NCBI RefSeq assembly: GCF_024171945.1
Contig: NZ_JAMTCR010000003.1
Location: 548,211-612,210 of the forward strand
Length of the DNA stretch: 64,000 nucleotides
Direction of reading: 5' to 3'
Source: Actinokineospora globicatena
GTDB taxonomy: Bacteria; Actinomycetota; Actinomycetes; Mycobacteriales; Pseudonocardiaceae
A program made the position numbers and the translations under genes. Below the pieces are notes generated by a model, which saw only the letters and a program-made list of their open reading frames with translations, made no database searches and was not told the DNA's origin. Of the stretch, positions 1 to 8,939 are shown in pieces (position 1 is the stretch's first letter; each line of letters starts with the position of its first letter).

Positions 1-1889
1 AGCGGCACCGAACTGCCGTCGGGTCGCCGCAGGACGTCGTAGAAGAAGCCGTCCTCCTCGTCCCACAGGCCGACCCCATCGGGACCGACGTGACTGGTAG
101 CCGCAGCGATCCAGGCGTAGTTCTCCAGCAGCGTCTGCGCCTGCTCCACGTAAGCCGGGTCGTCTTCGGCCAGTTCGAGCGCGATGCGGGCGAGGCTCTG
201 GGCATAGAGCGCCATCCACGCCGTGCCGTCGGCTTGGTCGATCCGGCCGCCGGTGGGCAGCGGCGCGTTGCGGTCGAACACCCCGATGTTGTCCAGGCCG
301 AGGAAGCCGCCCTGGAAGATGTTGCGCCCGTCGGCGTCCTTGCGGTTGAGCCACCAGCCGAAGTCGCGGGTCAGCTTGGCGAACGCGTCGACCAGGAACC
401 TCCGGTCGCCCTTGCCCTGCAACGCCTTTTCTTGCTCGTAGACGAACAGCACCGCCCAGGCGTGCACGGGTGGGTTGGCGTCGCCGAAGTTCCACTCGTA
501 GGCGGGCAGTTGACCGTTCGGGTGCTGGTAGCGCCGGTCGAGCAGCAGTTCCAGTTGGTGCTTGGCGAACACCGGGTCGACCACGGCCAGTGCCACCGCG
601 TGGAAGGCGAGGTCCCACGCCGCGAACCACGGGTACTCCCACTTGTCCGGCATGGAGATGATGTCCTCGGCCACCAGGTGCCGCCAGTCGTGGTTGCGCA
701 ACGACGACGTGCCGAGCGGGTCCGCGCCCTGTTCGGTGAGCCAGCGCTCGACGTCGAGCGAGTAGTACTGTTTGGACCACAGCATCCCGGCCAACGCTTG
801 GCGCGTCACCGCTCGCTCGTCATCGGTGAGTTCGCCCGCGGTCACCTCGGCGTAGAACTCGTCGGCTTCCGCGCGCCGCGCCGTGAACACGTCGTCGAAG
901 TCGAGAAACGCCTCACCCGAGCTAGCGTAGTGGTTGTCGCTCAACCGAACCCGCACTGTCGCGCTCCCGCCGGCGGGGACGCGGAACTGGCAGTGCGCGG
1001 CGGCCTTGGTCCCGGTCCCACTCGGGTCGACCGCTGAGGAGTCCCCTCGTACGACCGCGCGATCGATGCCGTCCTTGACGTACGGCGTGGCGCTGGCCGA
1101 GCCGAACACACGCTTGTCGTCGGTCTCGTTGCCGGTCACCAGCACTGGCGCGGCCTGGTCGACGTAGAGCCAGCGGCTGCCTAACTCATCGCTCTCAGCG
1201 TGCACCACCGCGTGGTCCTGCGCCCCGGCGACCGCCGTGAGAGTCGGCCGCTCCTCGCCCCCGGCCCACGACCACGTGTGCCGGAACCACAGTGTCGGCA
1301 GCACGTGCAGGTCAGCGGCGTCCGGGCCACGGTTGTGCACCGTCACGAGCATCAGGACGTCGTCGGGCCCGTCTTTGGCGTACTCCACGACGACGTCGAA
1401 GTACCGGTTGTCGTCGAAGATCCCCGTGTCGAGCAGGTCGTACTCGGGATCGGACCGGCCACGTCTGCGGTTCTCCGCGACCAGGTCCGCGTAGGGGAAC
1501 TCGGCCTGCGGGTACTTGTAGAGCATCTTCAGGTACGACGAGGTGGGTGTGGCGTCGAGGTAGAAGTAGCACTCCTTGACGTCCTCGCCGTGGTTGCCCT
1601 CGCTGTTGGACAGGCCGAACAGCCGCTCCTTGAGGATCGGGTCGGCGCCGTTCCACAACGCGGGCGACAGGCACAGCAGCTGCCGCTCGTCGCAGATCCC
1701 GGCCAGTCCGTCCTCGCCCCACCGGTACGCCCGGTACCTGGCCTGGTCGTGGGTGAACGACGCCCAGGCGTCGCCCCCGCTCCGGTCCTCGCGCACCGTG
1801 CCCCACTGCCGTTCGCCCAGGTACGGGCCCCAGCGGCGCCAGGGCACCCCCATGTCCGCCTCGCCCAACCGCTGGTGTTCCGCTCGCAT
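1..1889 (-). CDS. MGH1-like glycoside hydrolase, 3' end cut by window edge
   Basis: The frame is open from an ATG at 1889 to the left edge, giving 629 codons without a stop, so the C-terminus is missing. A GGAGGG ribosome site lies about 6 bases ahead of the ATG. The N-terminus contains [17 protein letters not shown], followed by aromatic and acidic blocks and [17 protein letters not shown], as in the MGH1-type (GH63-like, alpha/alpha-barrel) glucosidases common in actinobacteria and mycobacteria. The exact substrate is not shown by the sequence; a cytosolic role in glucan or oligosaccharide turnover is likely, since no signal peptide is visible. It heads left, away from the DUF7144/AI-2E pair that lies just upstream on the same strand. 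Confidence 0.8.
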   Translation of the reverse strand, partial: MRAEHQRLGEADMGVPWRRWGPYLGERQWGTVREDRSGGDAWASFTHDQARYRAYRWGEDGLAGICDERQLLCLSPALWNGADPILKERLFGLSNSEGNHGEDVKECYFYLDATPTSSYLKMLYKYPQAEFPYADLVAENRRRGRSDPEYDLLDTGIFDDNRYFDVVVEYAKDGPDDVLMLVTVHNRGPDAADLHVLPTLWFRHTWSWAGGEERPTLTAVAGAQDHAVVHAESDELGSRWLYVDQAAPVLVTGNETDDKRVFGSASATPYVKDGIDRAVVRGDSSAVDPSGTGTKAAAHCQFRVPAGGSATVRVRLSDNHYASSGEAFLDFDDVFTARRAEADEFYAEVTAGELTDDERAVTRQALAGMLWSKQYYSLDVERWLTEQGADPLGTSSLRNHDWRHLVAEDIISMPDKWEYPWFAAWDLAFHAVALAVVDPVFAKHQLELLLDRRYQHPNGQLPAYEWNFGDANPPVHAWAVLFVYEQEKALQGKGDRRFLVDAFAKLTRDFGWWLNRKDADGRNIFQGGFLGLDNIGVFDRNAPLPTGGRIDQADGTAWMALYAQSLARIALELAEDDPAYVEQAQTLLENYAWIAAATSHVGPDGVGLWDEEDGFFYDVLRRPDGSSVP

Positions 1890-1954
1890 GCCGTCCCTCC
1901 CGTTCCGAGCTTCCCTCCCGTTGCGCATGTCCTTCCCGTTCGGGGCGGTGCCGG

Positions 1955-2401
1955 TCACGGCCGCTCGATTTCCGAGCCGTGCACGACGATGGCCCACACG
2001 ACCACGACGCACAGGCCGATCATGATCGTCGACCACACCGGTTGCACCGACAGGAAGCCGATCTGGGCGATGGCGTTGACGACCACGAACAGCACCGCGA
2101 CGATCCGGGCCCACACCGCGCCGGTCCACAATGCCGCCCCCGCGACGGCGATCAGGGCGCCCAGCACGAGGTGCGTCCAGCCCCACCCGGTCAGGTCGAA
2201 CAGCAGGATCTGGGACGGACCCGCGACGTAGAAGTCGTCCTGCACCAGCGCCACCAGGCCCTCGATGAACCCGAAGATGCCGATGACGATCATCATGATG
2301 CCCGCGAAGCCGATCCAGCCCGCCCACGGGCCGTTGCGGGTCGGCCCGCCGTGCCACGAGTAGTCGCTGTACTCGGCCGTGCGACGCGCTTGCTCGGTCA
2401 T
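1955..2401 (-). CDS. DUF7144 family four-helix membrane protein
   Basis: This 148-residue protein starts with a short basic, polar N-terminus and then has four hydrophobic segments at about residues 27-50, 70-93, 97-118 and 120-141. The first helix pair begins WAGWIGFAGIMMIVIG, typical of the DUF7144 family found in actinobacteria. Its function is unknown. The ATG at 2401 overlaps the stop of the upstream AI-2E-type transporter by four bases (ATGA), which implies translational coupling and a joint role at the membrane. The 65 bases between its stop and the glycosidase start carry repeated TTCCCTCCCGTT-like blocks but no clear terminator. Confidence 0.8.
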   Translation of the reverse strand: MTEQARRTAEYSDYSWHGGPTRNGPWAGWIGFAGIMMIVIGIFGFIEGLVALVQDDFYVAGPSQILLFDLTGWGWTHLVLGALIAVAGAALWTGAVWARIVAVLFVVVNAIAQIGFLSVQPVWSTIMIGLCVVVVWAIVVHGSEIERP

Positions 2402-3537
2402 GTCGGTTCCTTCCGTCCGGTTGTGGTCTCCCGTGGATCACGCTGGTCGCTGGGCCGCTCGGTCGCTTCCTCCGGAGCAGACGATCCTGTGCGCGACCGC
2501 GCCCACAGCAGCGCCCCGACCCACCCGGCCCTCGGGTCGATGTCCACCAGCAGGGCCCCTGCCAGCAGCGTCACCGGGACCGCGAGCAGCATCCCCAGCG
2601 GCCCCAGCACCCACCCCCAGAAGATGAGTGCCACGAACGCCGTCGTCGCGGACAGGCCGACGGCGTCGCCGGTCACGCGCGGCTGGATCAGCGACTGGAC
2701 GATGAAGTTGACGATCACGTACACCGCGCACACCACCAGTGCCTGCTTCGGCCCCTCCCCGAGGAGAGCCAGCAGCACCGGTGGGGCGAGTCCCAAGAGG
2801 AAGCCGATGTTGGGGATGTAGTTGGTGACGAAGGACAACAGGCCCCACAGCAAGGCCAGCGGGACGCCGATGATCGCCAGGGCGACGGTGTCGACCACGG
2901 CGATCAGCAGGCCGAACAACGTCGTGACCGCCAGGTACCGGCGCGTCCTGGCGGCCACGTCGCGCAGTGCGTCCACCAGTTCGGGCCGGTCGGAGGCGAT
3001 GGCCGCCAACCGGTCCCCCGCGCCACTGGTCTCGGCGGCGAGGAAGAACAGCAGGGCCAACAGGAACACCAGGTTCGTGGTCAGCCCCGCTACCCCGCCG
3101 AGCAGCGATCCCAGCGACGACAGCATCCGCACCGGGTCGACCGAGTCCACGGCCTCGCGCAGCGCGTTGGGATCGCCCACGACGCGCCCCACCAGGTCAG
3201 CGCCGCTCACCACGAGTTGTCGCCCGCGATCGGCGTACCCGGGCAGCAGCGTGCTCAGCTGCGCGACGGACGCGACCACGACCAGCCCGACGGCGATCAG
3301 CACCCCGTACACCACAACGACAGTCGCCGTCGTGGCCACCCAGGGCTTGACTCCTCGCCTGCGCAAGCGGTGGTGCACGGGGGCGATGGCGACCACGATC
3401 ATCAGGGCCAGCAGCGCGGGCGCGACCAACCACGCCGCCGTCCGCAGACCCGCGACCACCACGACCACCGACGCGCAGCCCAGCAGGATCACCAAACCCC
3501 GCGGCAGCAACCCTGTCGCGTCAACCCGTTCCGCCAT
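2398..3537 (-). CDS. AI-2E family transporter (TqsA/PerM-like)
   Basis: The protein of 379 residues has two N-terminal helices, a central extramembrane section with several leucine-rich stretches, and a C-terminal bundle containing GLLSFVTNYIPNIGFLLG and IQPRVTGDAVGLS, both hallmarks of the AI-2E transporter (PF01594) family. Members export small molecules or ions; the substrate here is not known, and AI-2 transport should not be assumed. I chose the ATG at 3537 because AGGAGG lies four bases upstream; an in-frame GTG 48 bases earlier lacks a good site. The C-terminus is charged. It is coupled to the DUF7144 gene by an ATGA overlap and diverges from the GH15 gene across about 140 bases. Confidence 0.85.
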   Translation of the reverse strand: MAERVDATGLLPRGLVILLGCASVVVVVAGLRTAAWLVAPALLALMIVVAIAPVHHRLRRRGVKPWVATTATVVVVYGVLIAVGLVVVASVAQLSTLLPGYADRGRQLVVSGADLVGRVVGDPNALREAVDSVDPVRMLSSLGSLLGGVAGLTTNLVFLLALLFFLAAETSGAGDRLAAIASDRPELVDALRDVAARTRRYLAVTTLFGLLIAVVDTVALAIIGVPLALLWGLLSFVTNYIPNIGFLLGLAPPVLLALLGEGPKQALVVCAVYVIVNFIVQSLIQPRVTGDAVGLSATTAFVALIFWGWVLGPLGMLLAVPVTLLAGALLVDIDPRAGWVGALLWARSRTGSSAPEEATERPSDQRDPRETTTGRKEPT

Positions 3538-3674
3538 GGCGCCTCCTGTGTCCGGGAACGACACCGTGGCACGGCGGTGGACCACCGATCTTCACCCTTC
3601 GTGGAGGAGGGTCGCGGGTGGGTCACCTCGTGCGTGCGGGGCTGCGGGAGTGTCGGCGGCGCAAGGCTGTCACC

Positions 3675-5528
3675 ATGGGCACCTCTGAGTACGCGCGGAT
3701 CGCTGACCACGGCCTGATCGGCGACCTGCGGACGACCGCGCTAGTGGCCACCGACGGCACGATCGACTGGTGGTGCGTACCGCGTTTCGACTCGCCGAGC
3801 GTGTTCGCGTCCCTTGTGGACCAACGAACCGGTGGGCACTGCCGGATCCGGCCTGCTCGGTCCGACGCCCCGGGGCGTCAGCTGTACTTCCCCGACACCG
3901 CGGTGCTGATCACCCGGTTCAGCACCGACGAGGGCATCGGCGAGGTGGTCGACTTCATGCCGCCGTCGCCGGATCCGGCGGACGCGACCCCGAGGTGGCT
4001 GGTCAGGATGGTGCGGTGCGTGCGCGGGCGGATGGACTTCCGGCTCGACATCGCTCCCCGGTTCGACTACGGGCGTGCGCTGCACCAGACCGTCGTGACA
4101 GATGAGGGTGCGTTGTTCGAGAGCGCCGACACTTCCGTTGTGCTGCACACGATCCGCGAGCCAGGTGACACGGGAATGCGCCTCGTCGGAGAGCTGGACC
4201 TGCACGCGGAGATCACGCTGGAGACCGGTCAGGTGCGCGGGATCGTGCTGGAGCAAAATCCGTTGGGCCCGCCGCGCGCTTTGCCGGTCGCCGAGGTAGA
4301 ACGCGCCTTCCAGGACACCGTTCGGTTCTGGCACACCTGGTTGTCCCGTTCCACTTACCAGGGCCGGTGGCGTGAGGCGGTCGACCGGTCCGCGATCACC
4401 CTGAAGCTCCTGACGCACGCACCCAGCGGCGCCCTCGTCGCGGCACCGACAGCTGGGCTGCCTGAGCAGCTCGGCGGTGAGCGGAACTGGGACTACCGCT
4501 ACACCTGGGTCAGGGACGCGTCGTTCGCGGTGTCGTCGCTGCTCGACCTCGGGTTCACCGACGAGGCCACGGCGTTCGCCCGGTGGTTGGCCGACCGCTA
4601 CGAGGAGGGCGGGATCGGCCCGAGCGGTCCGCTGCGCGTCCTCTACCGGGTCGACGGGTCGCCGGACGTGCCCGAGCAGGTCCTCGACCACTGGGAGGGC
4701 CACCGGGGATCGGCCCCGGTCCGCGTCGGCAACGCGGCGGGCGACCAGCTGCAGCTCGACATCTACGGCGAGCTGTTCGACGCGCTCTACCGCGCCCACC
4801 AGCACGGGCTGCGGGTCGGGCGCCCCGGGTGGCGGGCGCTGTGCGGTCTGCTCGACTGGCTGGCGGACAACTGGGACCGGACCGACGAGGGGATCTGGGA
4901 GACCCGGGGCGGCAGGCGCGATTTCACCTACGGCCGGGTGATGAGCTGGGTGGCGTTCGACCGCGGTCTGCGGCTCGCGGCGGAGCTGGGCCTGCCCGCG
5001 CCGGTCGAGCGGTGGCGCGCGGCCAGGGACCTCGTCCACGACCAGGTGTGGCAACACGGCTGGAACCCGGAGCGCCGCGCGTTCACCCAGCAGTACGGCG
5101 GCGAGGTGCTGGACGCGTCCCTGCTGCGGATGGCCAGGGCGGGGTTCGTCGCACCGCAGGAACCGGCCTGGCTGGACACGCTCGCGGCGATGGAGCGGGA
5201 CCTGGTCGTGGACGGCCAGGTGCTGCGTTACGACCCGGCCGCGTCGCCGGACGGCCTGGTCGGGTCGGAGGGGACGTTCTCGTTGTGCACCTTCGACTAC
5301 GTCGGGGCGTTGGCGCGTAGTGGGCGCAGCGCCGAGGCCCGCTTGCTGTTCGAGCGGGCGTTGACCCACGCCAACCACCTCGGGCTGCACGCGGAGGAGA
5401 TCGGCCCGACTGGGGAGCAGCTGGGGAACTTCCCGCAGGCCTTCACCCACCTCGCGCTGATCGACGCCGCGGTCACGCTTGACCGGTTGTGCGGCACTGA
5501 GCCGGGGCCTGGGCTGTGGGTCGGGTGA
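3675..5528 (+). CDS. GH15 family glycoside hydrolase (glucoamylase/trehalase-like)
   Basis: A 617-residue protein. The N-terminus IADHGLIGDLRTTALV followed by GTIDWWCVPRFDSPS is the standard opening of the GH15 beta-sandwich domain (about residues 1-230). The catalytic (alpha/alpha)6 domain contains ERNWDYRYTWVRDASF near residue 272, carrying conserved Trp, Arg and Asp, and GSEGTFSLCTFDYVGAL near residue 530. Actinobacterial relatives include glucan 1,4-alpha-glucosidases and mycobacterial trehalases; the sequence does not decide between these. There is no signal peptide, so it is probably cytosolic. The start at 3675 gives the canonical MGTSEYARIADHGL; an upstream in-frame start adds a basic stretch not seen in the family. 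Its stop overlaps the next gene. Confidence 0.88.
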   Translation: MGTSEYARIADHGLIGDLRTTALVATDGTIDWWCVPRFDSPSVFASLVDQRTGGHCRIRPARSDAPGRQLYFPDTAVLITRFSTDEGIGEVVDFMPPSPDPADATPRWLVRMVRCVRGRMDFRLDIAPRFDYGRALHQTVVTDEGALFESADTSVVLHTIREPGDTGMRLVGELDLHAEITLETGQVRGIVLEQNPLGPPRALPVAEVERAFQDTVRFWHTWLSRSTYQGRWREAVDRSAITLKLLTHAPSGALVAAPTAGLPEQLGGERNWDYRYTWVRDASFAVSSLLDLGFTDEATAFARWLADRYEEGGIGPSGPLRVLYRVDGSPDVPEQVLDHWEGHRGSAPVRVGNAAGDQLQLDIYGELFDALYRAHQHGLRVGRPGWRALCGLLDWLADNWDRTDEGIWETRGGRRDFTYGRVMSWVAFDRGLRLAAELGLPAPVERWRAARDLVHDQVWQHGWNPERRAFTQQYGGEVLDASLLRMARAGFVAPQEPAWLDTLAAMERDLVVDGQVLRYDPAASPDGLVGSEGTFSLCTFDYVGALARSGRSAEARLLFERALTHANHLGLHAEEIGPTGEQLGNFPQAFTHLALIDAAVTLDRLCGTEPGPGLWVG

Positions 5529-6034
5529 GGCATCGTCGAAGGGCGGCGATCGGGCAGTTGGTGGCCACCTGCTCGGTCCTGGTGGCCGGGTACGCCTGGC
5601 TGCCTGATGCCGCGCCCACCGCAGGCGGGATCGTCGTGCGGTGGGCGGTCGGGCTCGGGGTGGTGGCGGCTGTGCTGATCTGGCAGGTGCGGGCCATCGC
5701 GCGGTCCCACCACCCCGTGCGGCGTGGGGTCCAGGCGTTGGTGCTGGTGGTCACGCTGTTCTTGCTGGTCTTCGCCAAGACCTACCACCTGCTGGCGGCG
5801 GACGGCGGGGCGTTCGACGGACCTCTGGGCAAGGGCGACGCCCTGTACTTCACCGTCACGGTCTTCGCCACCGTCGGCTTCGGCGACATCGTCGCCGTCT
5901 CCCCCACCGCCCGCCTCCTGGTCACCCTCCAAATGCTCGGCGACCTACTCCTCCTCGGCGGCGCCGCCCGACTCCTCGTGACGGTCGCCCGCAACCGCCG
6001 CCGCGAGGTCGACGACTCCGGGCACCCGAGCTAG
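5525..6034 (+). CDS. Two-helix potassium channel protein
   Basis: About 169 residues with four hydrophobic stretches; the last two flank a pore loop reading TVTVFATVGFGDIVAVS. TVGFGD is the K+ selectivity filter (usual TVGYGD, with Phe in place of Tyr, a known variant), so this is an ion-channel (PF07885) protein. The tail is basic (RNRRREVDD). The GTG at 5525 overlaps the stop of the GH15 gene (GTGA); a second GTG at 5516 would add three residues. No RCK/TrkA-N regulatory domain follows, so it is a bare pore subunit that should act as an oligomer. Coupling to a glycosidase is functionally unexplained. Confidence 0.8.
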   Translation: MRHRRRAAIGQLVATCSVLVAGYAWLPDAAPTAGGIVVRWAVGLGVVAAVLIWQVRAIARSHHPVRRGVQALVLVVTLFLLVFAKTYHLLAADGGAFDGPLGKGDALYFTVTVFATVGFGDIVAVSPTARLLVTLQMLGDLLLLGGAARLLVTVARNRRREVDDSGHPS

Positions 6035-6074
6035 GTCCGTAACCGGCCCACCAGGTACACAGCCCGCGGTCACC

Positions 6075-6165
6075 TCACGCGGGCTGACCGGCTCGGGGCC
6101 GGAGTAGTGCTACCCGAAGGCCCGCGATCGCCATCCCGGCAACCACGGTCGAGGCCGTGTCCGAG
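6075..6165 (-). pseudogene. Remnant copy of the 3' end of the neighbouring MFS gene
   Basis: Read on the minus strand, this stretch encodes VAGMAIAGLRVALLRPRAGQPA and a stop, an imperfect copy of the last residues of the intact transporter whose stop lies at 6380 (VAGVAIAGLGVALLLPRAGQPA, with AGV where the remnant has AGM). The two copies are direct repeats 305 bases apart, roughly three quarters identical over some 90 bases. There is no upstream coding sequence here, so it is a fossil tail, left either by a tandem duplication followed by deletion or by insertion of the intervening 200 bases. Confidence 0.65.
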
Positions 6166-6251
6166 GGACGGTCACCTCGCTATCGCGGCAGGCCACGGCC
6201 AAGTTCCGACACGTCGCGACCTCACTGGCGGTGTGGCTGTCCGTCAGCCCT

Positions 6252-6383
6252 CTAGAACTCGAAGCCATCGACAGCGTCGATCACGAAAGCCAGCCGCTTG
6301 GCGCCTGCCGGGATGCGGTTCGGACACGCCGCGGTAGCCCTGGTGAATGCAGCGGCTGACAGCAGTGCGACGGCGCTGGTCAT
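6252..6383 (-). CDS. Possible 43-residue protein coupled to the MFS transporter
   Basis: The ATG at 6383 overlaps the TGA of the MFS gene (ATGA). The product begins MTSAVALLSAAAFTRATAA, resembling a signal peptide, and ends in VIDAVDGFEF. I do not recognise it. Because it lies in the segment separating the MFS gene from its duplicated tail, it may be a chance reading of inserted or decayed DNA rather than a real gene; only the overlap and the hydrophobic start argue for it. Confidence 0.25.
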   Translation of the reverse strand: MTSAVALLSAAAFTRATAACPNRIPAGAKRLAFVIDAVDGFEF

Positions 6384-7735
6384 GCGGGTTGACCGGCTCG
6401 GGGCAGCAATAGTGCTACCCCAAGGCCCGCGATCGCCACGCCGGCGAGTACGCCCAGGGCCGTGGCGAAGGGAGGCCCGCCCGCTGTCGTGGCCACGATG
6501 GAGCCGGCTAGCGCGGTGCCCAGGGAGGAGCCGAGGTTCGAGGCGCTGCGGGAGACGCCGGAGATGGCGCCTTGGGCGGGGTCGGGCCAGGCGGATTGGA
6601 CGAGGGTCACCGAGGCGGTGAGCATGATGCCGATGCCGGTGCCGAGCAGCAGGAGGCCGGGGGCGAACGCCAGCAGGCTGGTTTCCGCGTCCACGAGGAT
6701 CCACACCAGTGCGACGCCGGTGGCGGTGATGGCGAAGCCGGTGCGGACCAGGCCGCGGAGGGAGTGCCTGCGGGCCATTCGTTCCGCTACCGCCGCCGAG
6801 GCCAGCATGCCGATGGTGGCGGGGATCAGCACGAGGCCGGTGCGGATCGCGTCCAGGCCCCTCGCCTCCTGGAGGTACACCGAGATCACGAAGAACGCGC
6901 CCTGGAGCACCAGCCACTGCAGCAGCTGCGTCACCAGGCCGAGGTTCGACACGAGGGAGCGGAAGAGCCAAGGAGGGCACAACGGATCGGCGGCCGTGCG
7001 GATGTGCCGGGAGAAGGCCCACAGGACAACGGCTCCCAGTCCGACCGGCACCCACACCTGCCACGCCGCCCAGCCGTACGCGCCAGTGCACAGGATGCCG
7101 ACCACGACGAGGAACAGCCCGGCCGCTGACAGCACGGCGCCTTGGACGTCGAACGAGCGTCGTGGTCCGCGCGGCACCGGGTCGACCACCCGGCGCGACC
7201 ACACCAGGACCAGGGCCACGACCGCCACCTGGAGCAGGAACGACGCCCGCCACCCGACGCCGGTGGTGACGAGCCCGCCGATCAGCGGTCCCGCCGCCGC
7301 GCCGAGGCCACCCGCGGCGCTGACCAGGCCGAAGTTGCGGGCCCGGGTCGCGACGTCATCGAACAGGACGGTCACCAGGATGTAGATGGGCGGGATCATC
7401 AGCGCCGAGCCGATCCCCTCGAGCAACGAGTACCCGAGGGTGAGCAACAGCGGTCCCGGCGCGAGAGCGGCGAGCAACGCGCCGACCCCGTAGACAACGA
7501 GGCCGCCGACGAAGCACGCCTTGCGGCCGAGGATGTCGGTCAGCCTGCTCCCGGTGACCATCAGGGCGGCCATCGTGAGGGTGAACAGCGTGATGGTGGT
7601 CTGCACGCCGGTCACCGTCGTGCCGAGGTCGTCGGCGATCGCGCTGATCGACACCGTCATGGTGGTCGCCGCGTAGCTCGCGATGAACTGCGCGAGCGCC
7701 AACGGTGCCACCGCGGCACCCCGTCGCGCGGTCAC
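6380..7735 (-). CDS. MFS drug-efflux transporter, DHA2-like (14 TM)
   Basis: About 451 residues with at least twelve and probably fourteen hydrophobic helices. Family signatures: GSRLTDILGRKACFVGG in the loop between helices 2 and 3 (MFS motif A), GIGSALMIPPIYILV in helix 4-5, and GVSRSASNLGSSLGTALAG near the C-terminus, typical of EmrB/QacA-type proton-driven exporters. The start is uncertain: GTG at 7735 opens directly before the first helix (VTARRGAAVAP) but has only a weak ribosome site; the frame remains open upstream to about 7828. It is divergent from the Rv2629-like gene. A tail duplicate lies downstream at 6075-6165. Confidence 0.85.
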   Translation of the reverse strand: MTARRGAAVAPLALAQFIASYAATTMTVSISAIADDLGTTVTGVQTTITLFTLTMAALMVTGSRLTDILGRKACFVGGLVVYGVGALLAALAPGPLLLTLGYSLLEGIGSALMIPPIYILVTVLFDDVATRARNFGLVSAAGGLGAAAGPLIGGLVTTGVGWRASFLLQVAVVALVLVWSRRVVDPVPRGPRRSFDVQGAVLSAAGLFLVVVGILCTGAYGWAAWQVWVPVGLGAVVLWAFSRHIRTAADPLCPPWLFRSLVSNLGLVTQLLQWLVLQGAFFVISVYLQEARGLDAIRTGLVLIPATIGMLASAAVAERMARRHSLRGLVRTGFAITATGVALVWILVDAETSLLAFAPGLLLLGTGIGIMLTASVTLVQSAWPDPAQGAISGVSRSASNLGSSLGTALAGSIVATTAGGPPFATALGVLAGVAIAGLGVALLLPRAGQPA

Positions 7736-7952
7736 CCGCGACCCCGATCCGTTCCACTGGCAACCACGGAGACCTCCTGTTGTCGGGTTCGGTCTCACCG
7801 TGGCACCGCGCGAGGCCCGGCTCGTCACCCGAGGCGGACGACCCCTGCCCCGGGTTCACCCGCCTCGGGTGTCGTCCCCCACCGGTGCCGCCCACGACCC
7901 TCGTCGTCGGGGTGGTCCGCCCGGCCCGCCACCGAGCAGCGGAGGAAGTCCT

Positions 7953-8939
7953 GTGCGCACACCAATCCTCGTCGGCGAGCGCGACGTGGTCGACGTGGTC
8001 CGCCCCGTCCACCCGGTCGCGTCCGTCTACACCAGACCGTCGCGCGACGTGCCGTGGGGCACCCGGTTGAGCGATCTGGTGGACCGCCTGCACGAGAACG
8101 GGGCGGACGAGGCGACGATCGACGATGTCGTGTCCGCGTTGCAGTACGAACCGGCCACCGCGGTGGCGGTGTTCGCAGACGGCGGTAACGTGCCCGCGAT
8201 GTACGCCACTCCGGGGCGCAATGGTCCAGACCTCGTCCAGGTCGGCGCGGCGCATATGTTGCCACTGCTCGAATGGTCCCAGGAAATGCCGACCTGCGTG
8301 CTGGTCGTGGAGGAGCGCGCGACGGTGTGGGTGACGGTGTCGCCCGGTCGCTTGGTCGCGACCGTTGTCGAACCGGTGCGGTGCGCTGCTGAGACCGCGG
8401 TGGCCGCCTGCGGTGTCGCTCTAGGACGGTCTTGCGCACGGCTGGTCGCGGTGCGCGGCAGTGATCGGCTCGTCGAGCGGCTGCGCGACGCGTTCGGACC
8501 TGACGTCACGGTTCGGCCGGTGCGCACGCCAACAGCCGCACGCCTCACCGGGCTCGCACGGACAACCGCGGCGTTGTGGACGGCCGGGAAGGTGGCGGAC
8601 CTGGCTGAGCGGTCGCACCAGCCGGGCCACACGGTCCAAGGGGTCGACGAGACGCTCGACGCGCTCGCCCGTGGGACCGTTCAGGACCTGCTGGTGACGA
8701 CCGGGTCCAGCGGAGGACCTTCGGCGTGGTTCGGCGCCAAGGCCCGGCAGGTGCGGCCATTCGACGACAGCGTGCCGCCCGCCTGGGTGCGGCGGCGGGG
8801 AGCGGCGGCCGATGTCGCCGTCCGCGCTGCCCTGCTCAGCGGTGCGTCCGTCCGCGTGCTGCGGCCCGGCCTTCCCGGCTCACCTGAGGGCGGGTTGGGC
8901 GGGCTGTGCCGGTTCCCACTCAGCGTGGTGCGGTCATGA
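7953..8939 (+). CDS. Rv2629/Balon-like (baeRF-type eRF1 relative)
   Basis: A protein of 328 residues. It starts with GTG at 7953, six bases after GGAGGA. Layout resembles Mycobacterium Rv2629: an N-terminal ASVYTRP region, a middle section PLLEWSQEMPTCVLVV, then GVDETLDALARGTVQDLLV and ADVAVRAALLSGASVRVL, which match the order of segments in the archaeo-eukaryotic release-factor-like (baeRF) proteins. Rv2629 relatives include the ribosome hibernation factor Balon, which occupies the A site; the GGQ motif of true release factors is absent here, as in those proteins. The similarity is diverged, so the ribosomal role is inference. The stop overlaps the next start (ATGA), suggesting coupled synthesis with the coiled-coil protein. 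Confidence 0.5.
   Translation: MRTPILVGERDVVDVVRPVHPVASVYTRPSRDVPWGTRLSDLVDRLHENGADEATIDDVVSALQYEPATAVAVFADGGNVPAMYATPGRNGPDLVQVGAAHMLPLLEWSQEMPTCVLVVEERATVWVTVSPGRLVATVVEPVRCAAETAVAACGVALGRSCARLVAVRGSDRLVERLRDAFGPDVTVRPVRTPTAARLTGLARTTAALWTAGKVADLAERSHQPGHTVQGVDETLDALARGTVQDLLVTTGSSGGPSAWFGAKARQVRPFDDSVPPAWVRRRGAAADVAVRAALLSGASVRVLRPGLPGSPEGGLGGLCRFPLSVVRS

Noticed and set aside
5473-5932. Minus-strand frames opposite the K+ channel gene
   Set aside because: The plus frame contains the TVGFGD filter and membrane helices; the minus frames are polar and lack motifs.
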